Source: a virus. From it: a stretch of DNA of 30,752 nt. The stretch spans positions 1-30,752 of IMG/VR virus record IMGVR_UViG_3300050821_002165, one strand, 5' to 3'. The number at the start of each line of letters is the position of its first letter. Within the stretch, counting starts at the first letter, position 1. The translations under genes were made by a program, and so were the position numbers. Under the pieces are notes generated by a model, which saw only the letters and a program-made list of their open reading frames with translations, did not search any database and was not told the DNA's origin. Shown one piece after another: positions 1 to 4,964 of the stretch.

Positions 1-170
1 TCGGCTTTATCAGAATGGAATCGATTCAACGAGCCGTTTGGAAACTCTGTATCGAATGCGCGATTCTTGATGTTGTTCGCATCGAAGTAATCAATCAACG
101 TTCGCGAAATTGTCGTTTTGCCAACGCCACCTTTGTCAGCGCCGACGATATATACGATTGGTGTGGTCAC
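1..170 (-). CDS. ParA/MinD-like partition ATPase, N-terminal part (runs off the left edge)
   Basis: The protein begins at a GTG (168-170) with a GAGGGGA ribosome site and continues beyond base 1, so only about 56 residues are visible. They read from MTTPIVYIVG into a deviant Walker A motif, GADKGGVGKTT, followed by a helix and the strand RAFDTEFPNGS, the position where ParA proteins have the second nucleotide-binding Asp. The lysine in KGGVGKTT is the ParA/MinD signature. Family members use ATP to position DNA or protein cargo; phages also carry solitary versions of unknown role. The ParB-like gene of this window is 28 kb away, not adjacent, so a true par operon is not shown. It follows the small gene ending at 181 by 10 bp. 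Confidence 0.8.
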   Translation of the reverse strand, partial: MTTPIVYIVGADKGGVGKTTISRTLIDYFDANNIKNRAFDTEFPNGSLNRFHSDKA

Positions 171-180
171 CTAATTCCCC

Positions 181-426
181 TCAATTAGCTGGTGTGAAAT
201 CTACATAGAATGTATCGCCAATGGCGAACTTTCCGTGTAGCGCTGGATTCATAATTGACATTGTCAAATATGCTGATGGCGTCCAAAGTGCAAACGAATT
301 GTTTTCGTCTGTTCCGTCTTCAGGATATGTTGAAGCGCAAACCGCGTTGAACGTCAGCGTTTCTTGCGGCGTGTTATCAAAAGTCTTCACTTCTGAAACA
401 CGCATCTTCGCACGCATCACACTCAC
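181..426 (-). CDS. Small phage protein of unknown function
   Basis: 81 residues, GTG start overlapping the stop of the preceding gene (GTGA at 423-426), so translation is probably coupled. The C-terminal part (ALWTPSAYLTMSIMNPALH, then GKFAIGDTFYVDFTPA) resembles a family of small, beta-rich proteins that recurs in tailed phages with the ending G..Y.VDFTPA. I recognise the pattern but know no function. No membrane segment or cysteine pair is seen. Confidence 0.75.
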   Translation of the reverse strand: MSVMRAKMRVSEVKTFDNTPQETLTFNAVCASTYPEDGTDENNSFALWTPSAYLTMSIMNPALHGKFAIGDTFYVDFTPAN

Positions 427-749
427 GCCGAATCTCCGTCAGTTGTCGGTTCTGATTCTAGCGTTGTCGCATCGGCAACTAGCGCCAATTGCGCTTTGCG
501 GAAATTCTTGAATTCAAGAACATTGCTTTTGTCAACAGCAACAGGCGTCGCCGGAACGTCTTCAGCAAACCGAACGCGACTCATTGGCATCGCCATTGAG
601 AGAACGCCGCCCTGAATATTGATTGCGGCAACACCAAGAACTTTTTCGTTTCCAACCCAAAGCGACAAATTGCCTTCTTGGTCACGAACAGTGGTCACAT
701 TGGAAAATAGAATCGTGTCGTTAGGTTCTGCTAATTCTGTCATCTGCAT
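423..749 (-). CDS. Hypothetical protein, 108 aa
   Basis: Starts at ATG 749 or ATG 743 (MQMTEL); a GAGAAGG site lies just upstream, 5-11 bp away. The sequence is beta-rich (SNVTTVRDQEGNLSLWVGN) and ends in an acidic, threonine-rich tail. No domain recognised. It is the second gene of a coupled series with 181-426 and 756-911. Confidence 0.75.
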   Translation of the reverse strand: MQMTELAEPNDTILFSNVTTVRDQEGNLSLWVGNEKVLGVAAINIQGGVLSMAMPMSRVRFAEDVPATPVAVDKSNVLEFKNFRKAQLALVADATTLESEPTTDGDSA

Positions 750-755
750 TCCTTC

Positions 756-911
756 TCAATGCTTTTTGAAAAATCCCGAAATAAGCTTCGCGCTGAACAG
801 CGGGTATTGGCCGATTATGAATCCTATGATTGACAAAACACAGGCTCTGTTGAACAGGCGTCTTTGAGACGCTGCAAAATCCTCTGAATCAAATTCATAA
901 GAATTCACCAT
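756..911 (-). CDS. Small predicted membrane protein, 51 aa
   Basis: ATG 911 (or the adjacent GTG 908) overlaps the last 17 bp of the upstream gene. Residues about 23-48 (ACVLSIIGFIIGQYPLF and onward) form one hydrophobic segment followed by FFKKH, a typical positively charged stop-transfer end. The reading frame is open further upstream to 974, but that part overlaps the neighbouring coding frame. A competing ATGA start at 901 would give only 24 residues and is less convincing. Function unknown. Confidence 0.5.
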   Translation of the reverse strand: MVNSYEFDSEDFAASQRRLFNRACVLSIIGFIIGQYPLFSAKLISGFFKKH

Positions 912-1083
912 CAAGTTTTGCCAAATATGCCGCGCAAGACTGGCCGTATGATGGCTCGACTCCGTCAGACTCATCTTTCAGAAATTCAATTATCGTTTTG
1001 AAATCCACTTCAAACGAATGTGGTTCTTCAATGTACCTTCTCTGCCACTCATTAAAGAGTGAAGCCAGCCTCTTACTATCCAC
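895..1083 (-). CDS. Hypothetical protein, 62 aa
   Basis: I chose GTG 1083 because AAGGGGA lies 7-8 bp upstream; an ATG at 1113 in the same frame has no such site. The product is helical and charged (MDSKRLASLFNEWQRRYIEE, then FKTIIEFLKDESDGVEPSYG). The helix-rich layout with DG and SYG is seen in small phage proteins, but I cannot name a family. The start overlaps the stop of 1076-1435 by 8 bp. Confidence 0.6.
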   Translation of the reverse strand: MDSKRLASLFNEWQRRYIEEPHSFEVDFKTIIEFLKDESDGVEPSYGQSCAAYLAKLDGEFL

Positions 1084-1435
1084 TTGTAAATCCCCTTGGC
1101 ATAATGTCTTCATACGTGGCGTATCGCCACGAAACTTCTTTGGTGTCTTCGTCAACTTCTTCCAACTCAAGAATCGTAATTTCAGTAGATAGTGAGCGGC
1201 CAAAACCGCCTTGCGTTACACTCGTGCAACGGTAACGCTCGTTGCCTGTTAGAATCCTCATTCTTTCCCCGGTAGCCGTACAAACAAATTTAAAGCCACC
1301 GGGCAGCAAACACGGCGAACGCTTGCCAATGACAAGGCAGCAGGCCGGTTGCACTTCAAATCCCGGTGGCGTCTCAACGGTGCGGAGGAGGCGCACACGT
1401 TGATTGGAATAAAATGAGCGGTGATTATGGCTCAC
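1076..1435 (-). CDS. Hypothetical protein, 119 aa (start uncertain)
   Basis: The open frame begins at GTG 1435, which has no clear ribosome site. An internal ATG at 1261 (MRILTGNERYRC) is preceded by GGGGAAAGA and may be the true start, giving 61 residues. The last third is acidic (ILELEEVDEDTKEVSWRYA). Four cysteines lie in the longer version, but not in a recognisable zinc pattern. Function unknown. Confidence 0.55.
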   Translation of the reverse strand: MSHNHRSFYSNQRVRLLRTVETPPGFEVQPACCLVIGKRSPCLLPGGFKFVCTATGERMRILTGNERYRCTSVTQGGFGRSLSTEITILELEEVDEDTKEVSWRYATYEDIMPRGFTSG

Positions 1436-1650
1436 ACGCTCAAAGCCTATATTACTCGCGTTCCGATGGTGGGTTCACCTAATACGGTGACGGACTAGCG
1501 AGGGACAATAATAAACTCAACGGGGATTGGGGTTACGCAACAGCATAGCCTTAAGGTACTGTTGATCTTCCAATCATGTCCATTGAGCTACAAGTACCGT
1601 TGCCAATCTCTACCACTCTTCAGCATGGCGAATGCAACGGGTAACGAAGA
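1436..1650. other. 215-bp gap without a convincing gene; tRNA-like hairpin fragment
   Basis: No ORF with a ribosome site was found on either strand. Read on the minus strand, 1555-1598 folds as a hairpin closed by GGTACT and AGTACC. It contains TTGTAGCTCAATGG, which looks like the acceptor/D-arm start of a tRNA, but the D stem does not close and no TpsiC arm follows. A second inverted pair, CCGTTGC and GCAACGG (about 1597-1640), lies beside it. Given the tRNA locus 700 bp away, these may be tRNA fossils; this is weak. Confidence 0.3.
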
Positions 1651-2247
1651 TCATCTTGCCAACAACGCACAAATAGTGCGCCCCGGCACAATCGTAACAA
1701 AATTTGTGTTGTTAAGCATCCCGACATTTAGACCTACAACATAACCGTACCCGTCGATTGCAGGTCCGCCGCTCATTCCAGCACCTAACGTGCCGTCAAT
1801 AATGTAGGCTTCTTTCCAATCCGCTACTGTCGTGATAGCCGACTTCGAAACTTTTCCCCAACTCGTCAGAGTGTCAAAGTTGAATGGATTCCCCTCGAAC
1901 GATAATTGTTCGCCTTGATCTAGATAGCGACACGAAAGACTTCGTGATTGAAGCTTTTTAAAATCCTTGATTCTCAACAACGCAACATCATAGGTCTTGT
2001 TCGACCACATTAGTTCTGTATCGTGTTCAACGCCCTTTGTGTCTTTGGCTTTTATGTCGTTTTCATCATCAACAACATGCCAAGCTGTGAGAACCAAACC
2101 GTTGCCGATATGGACTCCAGAACCGTGGCCACCACTACCTAATGCGATATACAGCGTTGACGACGCCATAGACTTCTTGGAAGGAACAAACGAAAGGCTA
2201 AACAGAACGGCAATGGCAATTGACAGTCCGATGAAAAGCTTTCGCAT
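1651..2247 (-). CDS. Secreted trypsin-like serine protease
   Basis: 198 residues. Residues 1-28 are a signal peptide (MRKLFIGLSIAIAVLFSLSF, then a probable MAS cleavage region). A chymotrypsin-fold protease domain follows with all three catalytic residues in order: His57 in TAWHVVDD, Asp87 in YDVALLRI, Ser159 in GAGMSGGPAI. It is short for the family and has no PDZ domain. The product should be periplasmic or, in a lysogen, act at the envelope. It starts 23 bp after the tRNA-Thr and is not part of an obvious lysis cassette. Possible roles are superinfection control, spanin-like lysis help or lysogenic conversion; none is shown. Confidence 0.8.
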   Translation of the reverse strand: MRKLFIGLSIAIAVLFSLSFVPSKKSMASSTLYIALGSGGHGSGVHIGNGLVLTAWHVVDDENDIKAKDTKGVEHDTELMWSNKTYDVALLRIKDFKKLQSRSLSCRYLDQGEQLSFEGNPFNFDTLTSWGKVSKSAITTVADWKEAYIIDGTLGAGMSGGPAIDGYGYVVGLNVGMLNNTNFVTIVPGRTICALLAR

Positions 2248-2269
2248 TTGTTTCTACCGTTTTGGAGTT

Positions 2270-2344
2270 TGGTGCCGACTGATGGGCTTGAACCACCGAC
2301 CTGATGCTTACAAGGCAACTGCTCTGCCACTGAGCTAAGAAGGC
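2270..2344 (-). tRNA. tRNA-Thr (anticodon TGT), somewhat degenerate
   Basis: Cloverleaf of 72 nt plus encoded CCA (2272-2270). D stem GCTC/GAGC; loop CTTGTAA gives anticodon TGT (Thr, ACA); T arm GGTGG TTCAAGC CCATC closes with one G-U. The acceptor stem GCCTTCT against AGTCGGC has two mismatches (positions 4-69 and 5-68), and the anticodon stem has one T-T mismatch. Ordinary bacterial tRNA-Thr would have GCCGACT here, so two adjacent changes have damaged the stem. It may be decaying or still usable. Confidence 0.8.
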
Positions 2345-2347
2345 AAT

Positions 2348-2395
2348 TGGTGCCCCCTGTCTTTCGACGCGTGCGATCATTGGGCACTCGGGGGC
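2348..2395 (-). ncRNA. CCA-ended three-way-junction element (tRNA-like)
   Basis: Reading leftward, GCCCCC (2395-2390) pairs with GGGGGC (2357-2352) and is followed by ACCA, exactly like a tRNA 3' end. Inside sit two hairpins: GTGC/GCAC with a 9-nt loop (2387-2371) and GTC/GAC with a GAAA tetraloop (2368-2359). No D or T-arm consensus remains inside. It lies between the permuted tRNA halves and tRNA-Thr with only a few bases between. It could be a shrunken tRNA or a processing element. Structure drawn by hand. Confidence 0.4.
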
Positions 2396-2397
2396 GT

Positions 2398-2467
2398 GTG
2401 ATTGCTCTACCAGACTGAGCTACACGCCGGATCAAAGCATGGCAGGATTCGAACCTGCGACCATCAC
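2398..2467 (-). tRNA. Circularly permuted tRNA or permuted tRNA fossil (3' half precedes 5' half)
   Basis: Leftward order is: anticodon-stem 3' strand GTGAT (2467-2463), variable GGTC, T arm GCAGG TTCGAAT CCTGC (2458-2442), acceptor 3' strand CATGCTT (2441-2435), linker TGATC (2434-2430), acceptor 5' strand CGGCGTG (2429-2423), TA, D arm GCTC/GAGC (2420-2404), A26, anticodon-stem 5' strand ATCAC (2402-2398). ATCAC pairs perfectly with GTGAT. The acceptor strands pair at 6 of 7 positions, two as G-U. No CCA is encoded after CATGCTT, and neither flank offers the conserved T33, so the anticodon cannot be read. A remnant of two tandem tRNA genes is the alternative. Confidence 0.5.
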
Positions 2468-2473
2468 GATTGG

Positions 2474-2770
2474 TTAGGCTGTCGGCGCAACAACCGGCGT
2501 GACAACAACAGGTGCAACAACATGTGGCGCAGACAATTTATTGATTGCGTCTGTTGCAGTCTGAATTTGAGTCTTCAGCGCCGCAATGTCTTCGTCAGCA
2601 ACGCCAACAGAAATTGTTTTTACGCCGTTCAAAAGTGAACAGAGCCAATCAAGTTTGTCTTCTACGATATCAAGCTGAGTCTTCGCCGCAGCGGGCGCTG
2701 TAGCTTTCACGGCTTGAGATAACGGCATGGCCGCTTCAAGTGCGCTTTCGGCTTTCGAAAATAACGACAT
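2474..2770 (-). CDS. Hypothetical protein, 98 aa, helical with Val/Pro/Ala tail
   Basis: ATG 2770 with AAGGAACATCA upstream. An amphipathic helical body (LDIVEDKLDWLCSLLNGVKT, then DEDIAALKTQIQTATDAINK) is followed by a low-complexity tail rich in VAPVV and VTPVV. The layout resembles small phage proteins with a coiled-coil body, function unknown. The stop (2474-2476) lies only 6 bp from the permuted tRNA element. Confidence 0.75.
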   Translation of the reverse strand: MSLFSKAESALEAAMPLSQAVKATAPAAAKTQLDIVEDKLDWLCSLLNGVKTISVGVADEDIAALKTQIQTATDAINKLSAPHVVAPVVVTPVVAPTA

Positions 2771-2926
2771 TGATGTTCCTTAAAAACTGGACTAGCTGCC
2801 ATGTCACCGCTTCTGCATCCAAAACGCATATTGCGTGGCTAGTGAAATTCAACGCCGGACACTTCACCGCAAAGCGTCCGGCTACATTACGCGTGCAGCC
2901 CTATAATCGCGGCGGCTGGTAGCTGA
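2771..2926. other. Intergenic, hairpin GCCGGAC / GTCCGGC
   Basis: A 7-bp perfect inverted repeat with a 15-nt loop lies at 2854-2882. No T run follows on either strand, so it is not a standard terminator. No ORF with a credible ribosome site was found in the gap. Confidence 0.3.
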
Positions 2927-3142
2927 TTAGTGAAGACCGTGAGTACCGATTGGACGAGCGCGGCCTGAAGCAATCGTGCGGACCATTCGCATTTCTTCAG
3001 GTGGGGGAGGAGGCGAGTTGTTGCTTTTTATGAAGTTGTCAACGCCAGATAATCCAGCTTCAAAACCCCATTCTCCCCGTTCGCTTCCGTATGGCCTTGC
3101 AAAGCGCGGGTTAGCGATTGCAGCCGCTAAAACCGCGTGCAT
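2927..3142 (-). CDS. Hypothetical protein, 71 aa, with polyproline run
   Basis: ATG 3142 preceded by TTAGAGGAA, a good ribosome site. Residues 42-48 hold a run of prolines (SPPPPPEEM). Otherwise the protein is rich in Gly and Arg (ASGRARPIGTHGLH). Polyproline runs slow ribosomes and usually need EF-P. No family recognised. Confidence 0.6.
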   Translation of the reverse strand: MHAVLAAAIANPRFARPYGSERGEWGFEAGLSGVDNFIKSNNSPPPPPEEMRMVRTIASGRARPIGTHGLH

Positions 3143-3205
3143 TTCCTCTAAGTCCTAAAATTAATGATTTTCCCCCGCAAGAGACACTTTCCGGGTATGG
3201 ATGAG

Positions 3206-3226
3206 TTGTACCGCAAATCGGTACAT
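3206..3226. promoter_or_regulatory. Palindrome TGTACCG / CGGTACA upstream of 2927-3142
   Basis: Seven-bp arms (3207-3213 and 3219-3225) flank CAAAT. The sequence lies in the 101-bp gap between two leftward genes. It resembles the element in the repressor switch region (13017-13036), where TTGTAACG and CGGTACAA are 4 bp apart, so it may be a second repressor site. It could also be a plain hairpin. Confidence 0.35.
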
Positions 3227-3243
3227 TTTGCAAGGTGGCCTGA

Positions 3244-3831
3244 CTAGGCCAAGAAACCGTAGTGTTTTGCCAGCAAATACAGGCCAGCCGTAAGCCTTTC
3301 TATGGCTACAGAACGGGCCGTATGTGGGCTAGCAGCCCCGGTGATAAGCTTGCCGACCGCGACAAGATCAGTCTGGCCTTCCAGTAAGATCAACTCTACG
3401 GGCTTCCTGTACTTGGCGGGCATGACAGCCCTAGCCGCCCTATAGTTTGCCCTAGCCTGTGCAGCCATCCGGCTAGCTGGCATAGAGCTACCAGAACCAC
3501 CCTGCCCGCCTGATACCTTGCCGTAGTCAATCGCCTGCAATCCGCCCATGCCGGAACCGTACCAATCTTCGTGGTACTTGATGCCAGCCATTTGCAGCGC
3601 TTGGTTGGTTTCCTTATCCGGCCATAGGTGGCCTTTGTCGGCAAGCCGTGTAAGCAAGTCGTCGCGAAAGACGCGAGCGCCATCCGCGTTAACCTCTGAT
3701 GGCGACATTGCAATGCGTTCGTGTGTCGCGTCCTGTCTTGGTTCGTTGTCCTGTCTGACAGGTTCTTGTACCGGAGCGAAGTCTTCAATCATCGGCATTG
3801 AAACAACGGGTGCGGTTTGTTGTGCTTTCAA
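3244..3831 (-). CDS. DUF6456-like protein
   Basis: I chose TTG 3831 because GGAG lies 8 bp upstream; GTG 3900 is in frame but poorly preceded and would add 23 residues. Residues roughly 65-195 follow a pattern seen in alphaproteobacterial DUF6456 proteins: an Arg/Leu-rich helix, a Gly/Ser stretch (SGGQGGSGSSMPASRM), an RA..R.NYRAA helix and a C-terminal helix ending LLAKHYGFLA. Those proteins are thought to be DNA-linked regulators. The N terminus is disordered and Pro/Gln-rich. The family assignment is by pattern memory only. Confidence 0.6.
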   Translation of the reverse strand: MKAQQTAPVVSMPMIEDFAPVQEPVRQDNEPRQDATHERIAMSPSEVNADGARVFRDDLLTRLADKGHLWPDKETNQALQMAGIKYHEDWYGSGMGGLQAIDYGKVSGGQGGSGSSMPASRMAAQARANYRAARAVMPAKYRKPVELILLEGQTDLVAVGKLITGAASPHTARSVAIERLTAGLYLLAKHYGFLA

Positions 3832-3918
3832 AGTTTTAACTCCAAAATCTTTTCCCTCTGATATCCCCACGAGCAGATGTTTTCGGCTGCGTCTATTCAC
3901 TTGCCAACTCGTAGCTAT

Positions 3919-4356
3919 TCACTCTGTCACCCACGCTGCCGGTTCGTCGCCAATGACCTCGAATAGTCTCTTAATTCTTTTCTTTTCAGTCAACGCTGCG
4001 GTTTTCTCTTTAATTTTTTCCGGGTGAGACAGATAGTATCTTTTATCGATTCGTTTCCTTTTATCAGGATTTTCCTTGCGCCACTTTGAAGACTTTTTTA
4101 TTTCTTTTTCTCTATTTAGATTGTAATATTTTTTGTTTAACTCCTTTGATCTTTGTTTGTTGTCTGAATGCCACTTTATGTTTTTTGCTTTTCTGATTTC
4201 TATATTTTTTTGATACCACTCTGCCTGCATTATTTTTGCGCAGTCGATACATTTATGAGTTCTGCCATACTTGCATTGTTTGTTAGCTGTGAATTCTTCT
4301 AGTTCTTTTTCCTCACTGCACTTCTTGCATGTGCGCTTCACAGCCTCACTTTCCAA
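3919..4356 (-). CDS. AT-rich zinc-ribbon protein, HNH/endonuclease VII-like N terminus
   Basis: 145 residues. Residues 10-41 carry two CxxC knuckles (CKKC and CIDC), a zinc ribbon of the type at the start of phage HNH and T4 endonuclease VII-like proteins. The rest is a long Lys/Glu/Asn-rich helix (W...N.E.RK repeated three times) without a recognisable His-Asn-His core. Nuclease activity is therefore not supported. Base composition is far more AT-rich than in neighbouring genes, which suggests recent transfer. ATG 4356 overlaps the end of the VRR-NUC gene by 19 bp. Confidence 0.7.
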   Translation of the reverse strand: MESEAVKRTCKKCSEEKELEEFTANKQCKYGRTHKCIDCAKIMQAEWYQKNIEIRKAKNIKWHSDNKQRSKELNKKYYNLNREKEIKKSSKWRKENPDKRKRIDKRYYLSHPEKIKEKTAALTEKKRIKRLFEVIGDEPAAWVTE

Positions 4357-4805
4357 TCTGTATTAGCTACCAACCAATTGCCCAACAGCTTCGCGCAAAT
4401 CGCAGCCGCTTCTTCGGGTGTCTTCGCGTAGACAACTACGATTTCAAATCCCAACGCTCGTAGCTTCTCGTGCCGTTTTATTTGGTCATCACTCAACACA
4501 CCCTTTGCCGTCTTCAACTCAATCATCTTGAGAACACCACGCGGTAAGTAAATCCTGATATCAGTTTCACCGGCTTTCAATCCGCAAATCTTCGCCCTGT
4601 TGCCTGCACGCTTGCCAGCGTTCATGTCACCGGCAAATTCAAACACCCAACCGCCGTCTTGCCACTTATGGAATTCAGAGACTACCGCCGCCTGAAGCCG
4701 CCATTCTGGTGCTGGCTTTGGTCGGCGCGGTTTCTTGGGTTTGAAGAGTGGTCGGCCTTTTAATTGTTTTTTGTGGGGTTCTATCTCCCCCTGATTTTGG
4801 AACAT
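4338..4805 (-). CDS. VRR-NUC domain nuclease
   Basis: 155 residues. A basic N terminus (KGRPLFKPKKPRRPKP) leads into a PD-(D/E)XK-type VRR-NUC domain. The visible core is GDMNAG...GLKAGETDIRIYLP (Asp82), then MIELKTAKGVLSDDQ with Glu96, Lys98 and Gln108. Stand-alone VRR-NUC proteins in phages act as structure-specific DNA nucleases, often beside replication genes, as here with the primase-helicase upstream. ATG 4805 has no ribosome site and lies a few bases from a candidate -10, so the message may be leaderless or nearly so. Confidence 0.85.
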   Translation of the reverse strand: MFQNQGEIEPHKKQLKGRPLFKPKKPRRPKPAPEWRLQAAVVSEFHKWQDGGWVFEFAGDMNAGKRAGNRAKICGLKAGETDIRIYLPRGVLKMIELKTAKGVLSDDQIKRHEKLRALGFEIVVVYAKTPEEAAAICAKLLGNWLVANTDWKVRL

Positions 4806-4813
4806 ACTATTTA

Positions 4814-4830
4814 GGGTATAAGGTATACCC
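4814..4830. promoter_or_regulatory. 17-bp palindrome GGGTATA / TATACCC, candidate operator
   Basis: Seven-bp arms separated by AGG, ending 9 bp before the VRR-NUC start codon. On the minus strand the arms supply TATACC-type -10 sequences. The 7-3-7 design is the same as in the three TAGGGCG operators on the right, but the sequence differs. Confidence 0.4.
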
Positions 4831-4833
4831 CCC

Positions 4834-4852
4834 CTTTATTGTTACAATAAAG
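4834..4852. promoter_or_regulatory. Inverted repeat CTTTATTG / CAATAAAG (copy 1)
   Basis: Perfect 8-bp arms around TTA in the 159-bp gap between primase-helicase and VRR-NUC genes. The same arms recur at 4905-4925. No T run follows on the minus strand, so this copy is better explained as a protein-binding site than as a terminator. Confidence 0.45.
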
Positions 4853-4904
4853 TATTAAGCCTGAGTCTCTAGGCCAACTTGAATTTTTCGGTCTGCAAAA
4901 AAGA

Positions 4905-4925
4905 CTTTATTGTTTTGCAATAAAG
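4905..4925 (-). terminator. Inverted repeat CTTTATTG / CAATAAAG (copy 2), possible terminator
   Basis: The same 8-bp arms as copy 1 with a 5-nt loop. Reading leftward, the hairpin is followed by TCTTTTTT, so it could end the primase-helicase transcript, although the stem is AT-rich and weak. A related half-site, TTTTGCAATTAAGTA (4957-4971), overlaps the primase stop codon, making three spaced copies of CAAT(A/T)AAGTA. Operator and terminator functions are both possible. Confidence 0.4.
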
Positions 4926-4964
4926 TACCCAACGGCATCATTACAGCCCGCAATGGTTTTGCAA

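Noticed and set aside
1555-1598. Complete tRNA on the minus strand suggested by TTGTAGCTCAATGG
   Set aside because: The D stem does not close and no TpsiC arm follows; kept only as a possible fossil.
2348-2429. A single ordinary tRNA formed by CGGCGTG...GAGC and the downstream CCA-ended segment
   Set aside because: The acceptor strands do not pair, there is no T33 and no T arm; the permuted reading fits far better.
2398-2470. tRNA 3' end as attP core
   Set aside because: The integrase is 21 kb away and a D-arm half follows directly; attP is more likely beside the integrase.
3548-4027. 159-residue plus-strand ORF
   Set aside because: It is antisense to the DUF6456-like gene and the zinc-ribbon gene.
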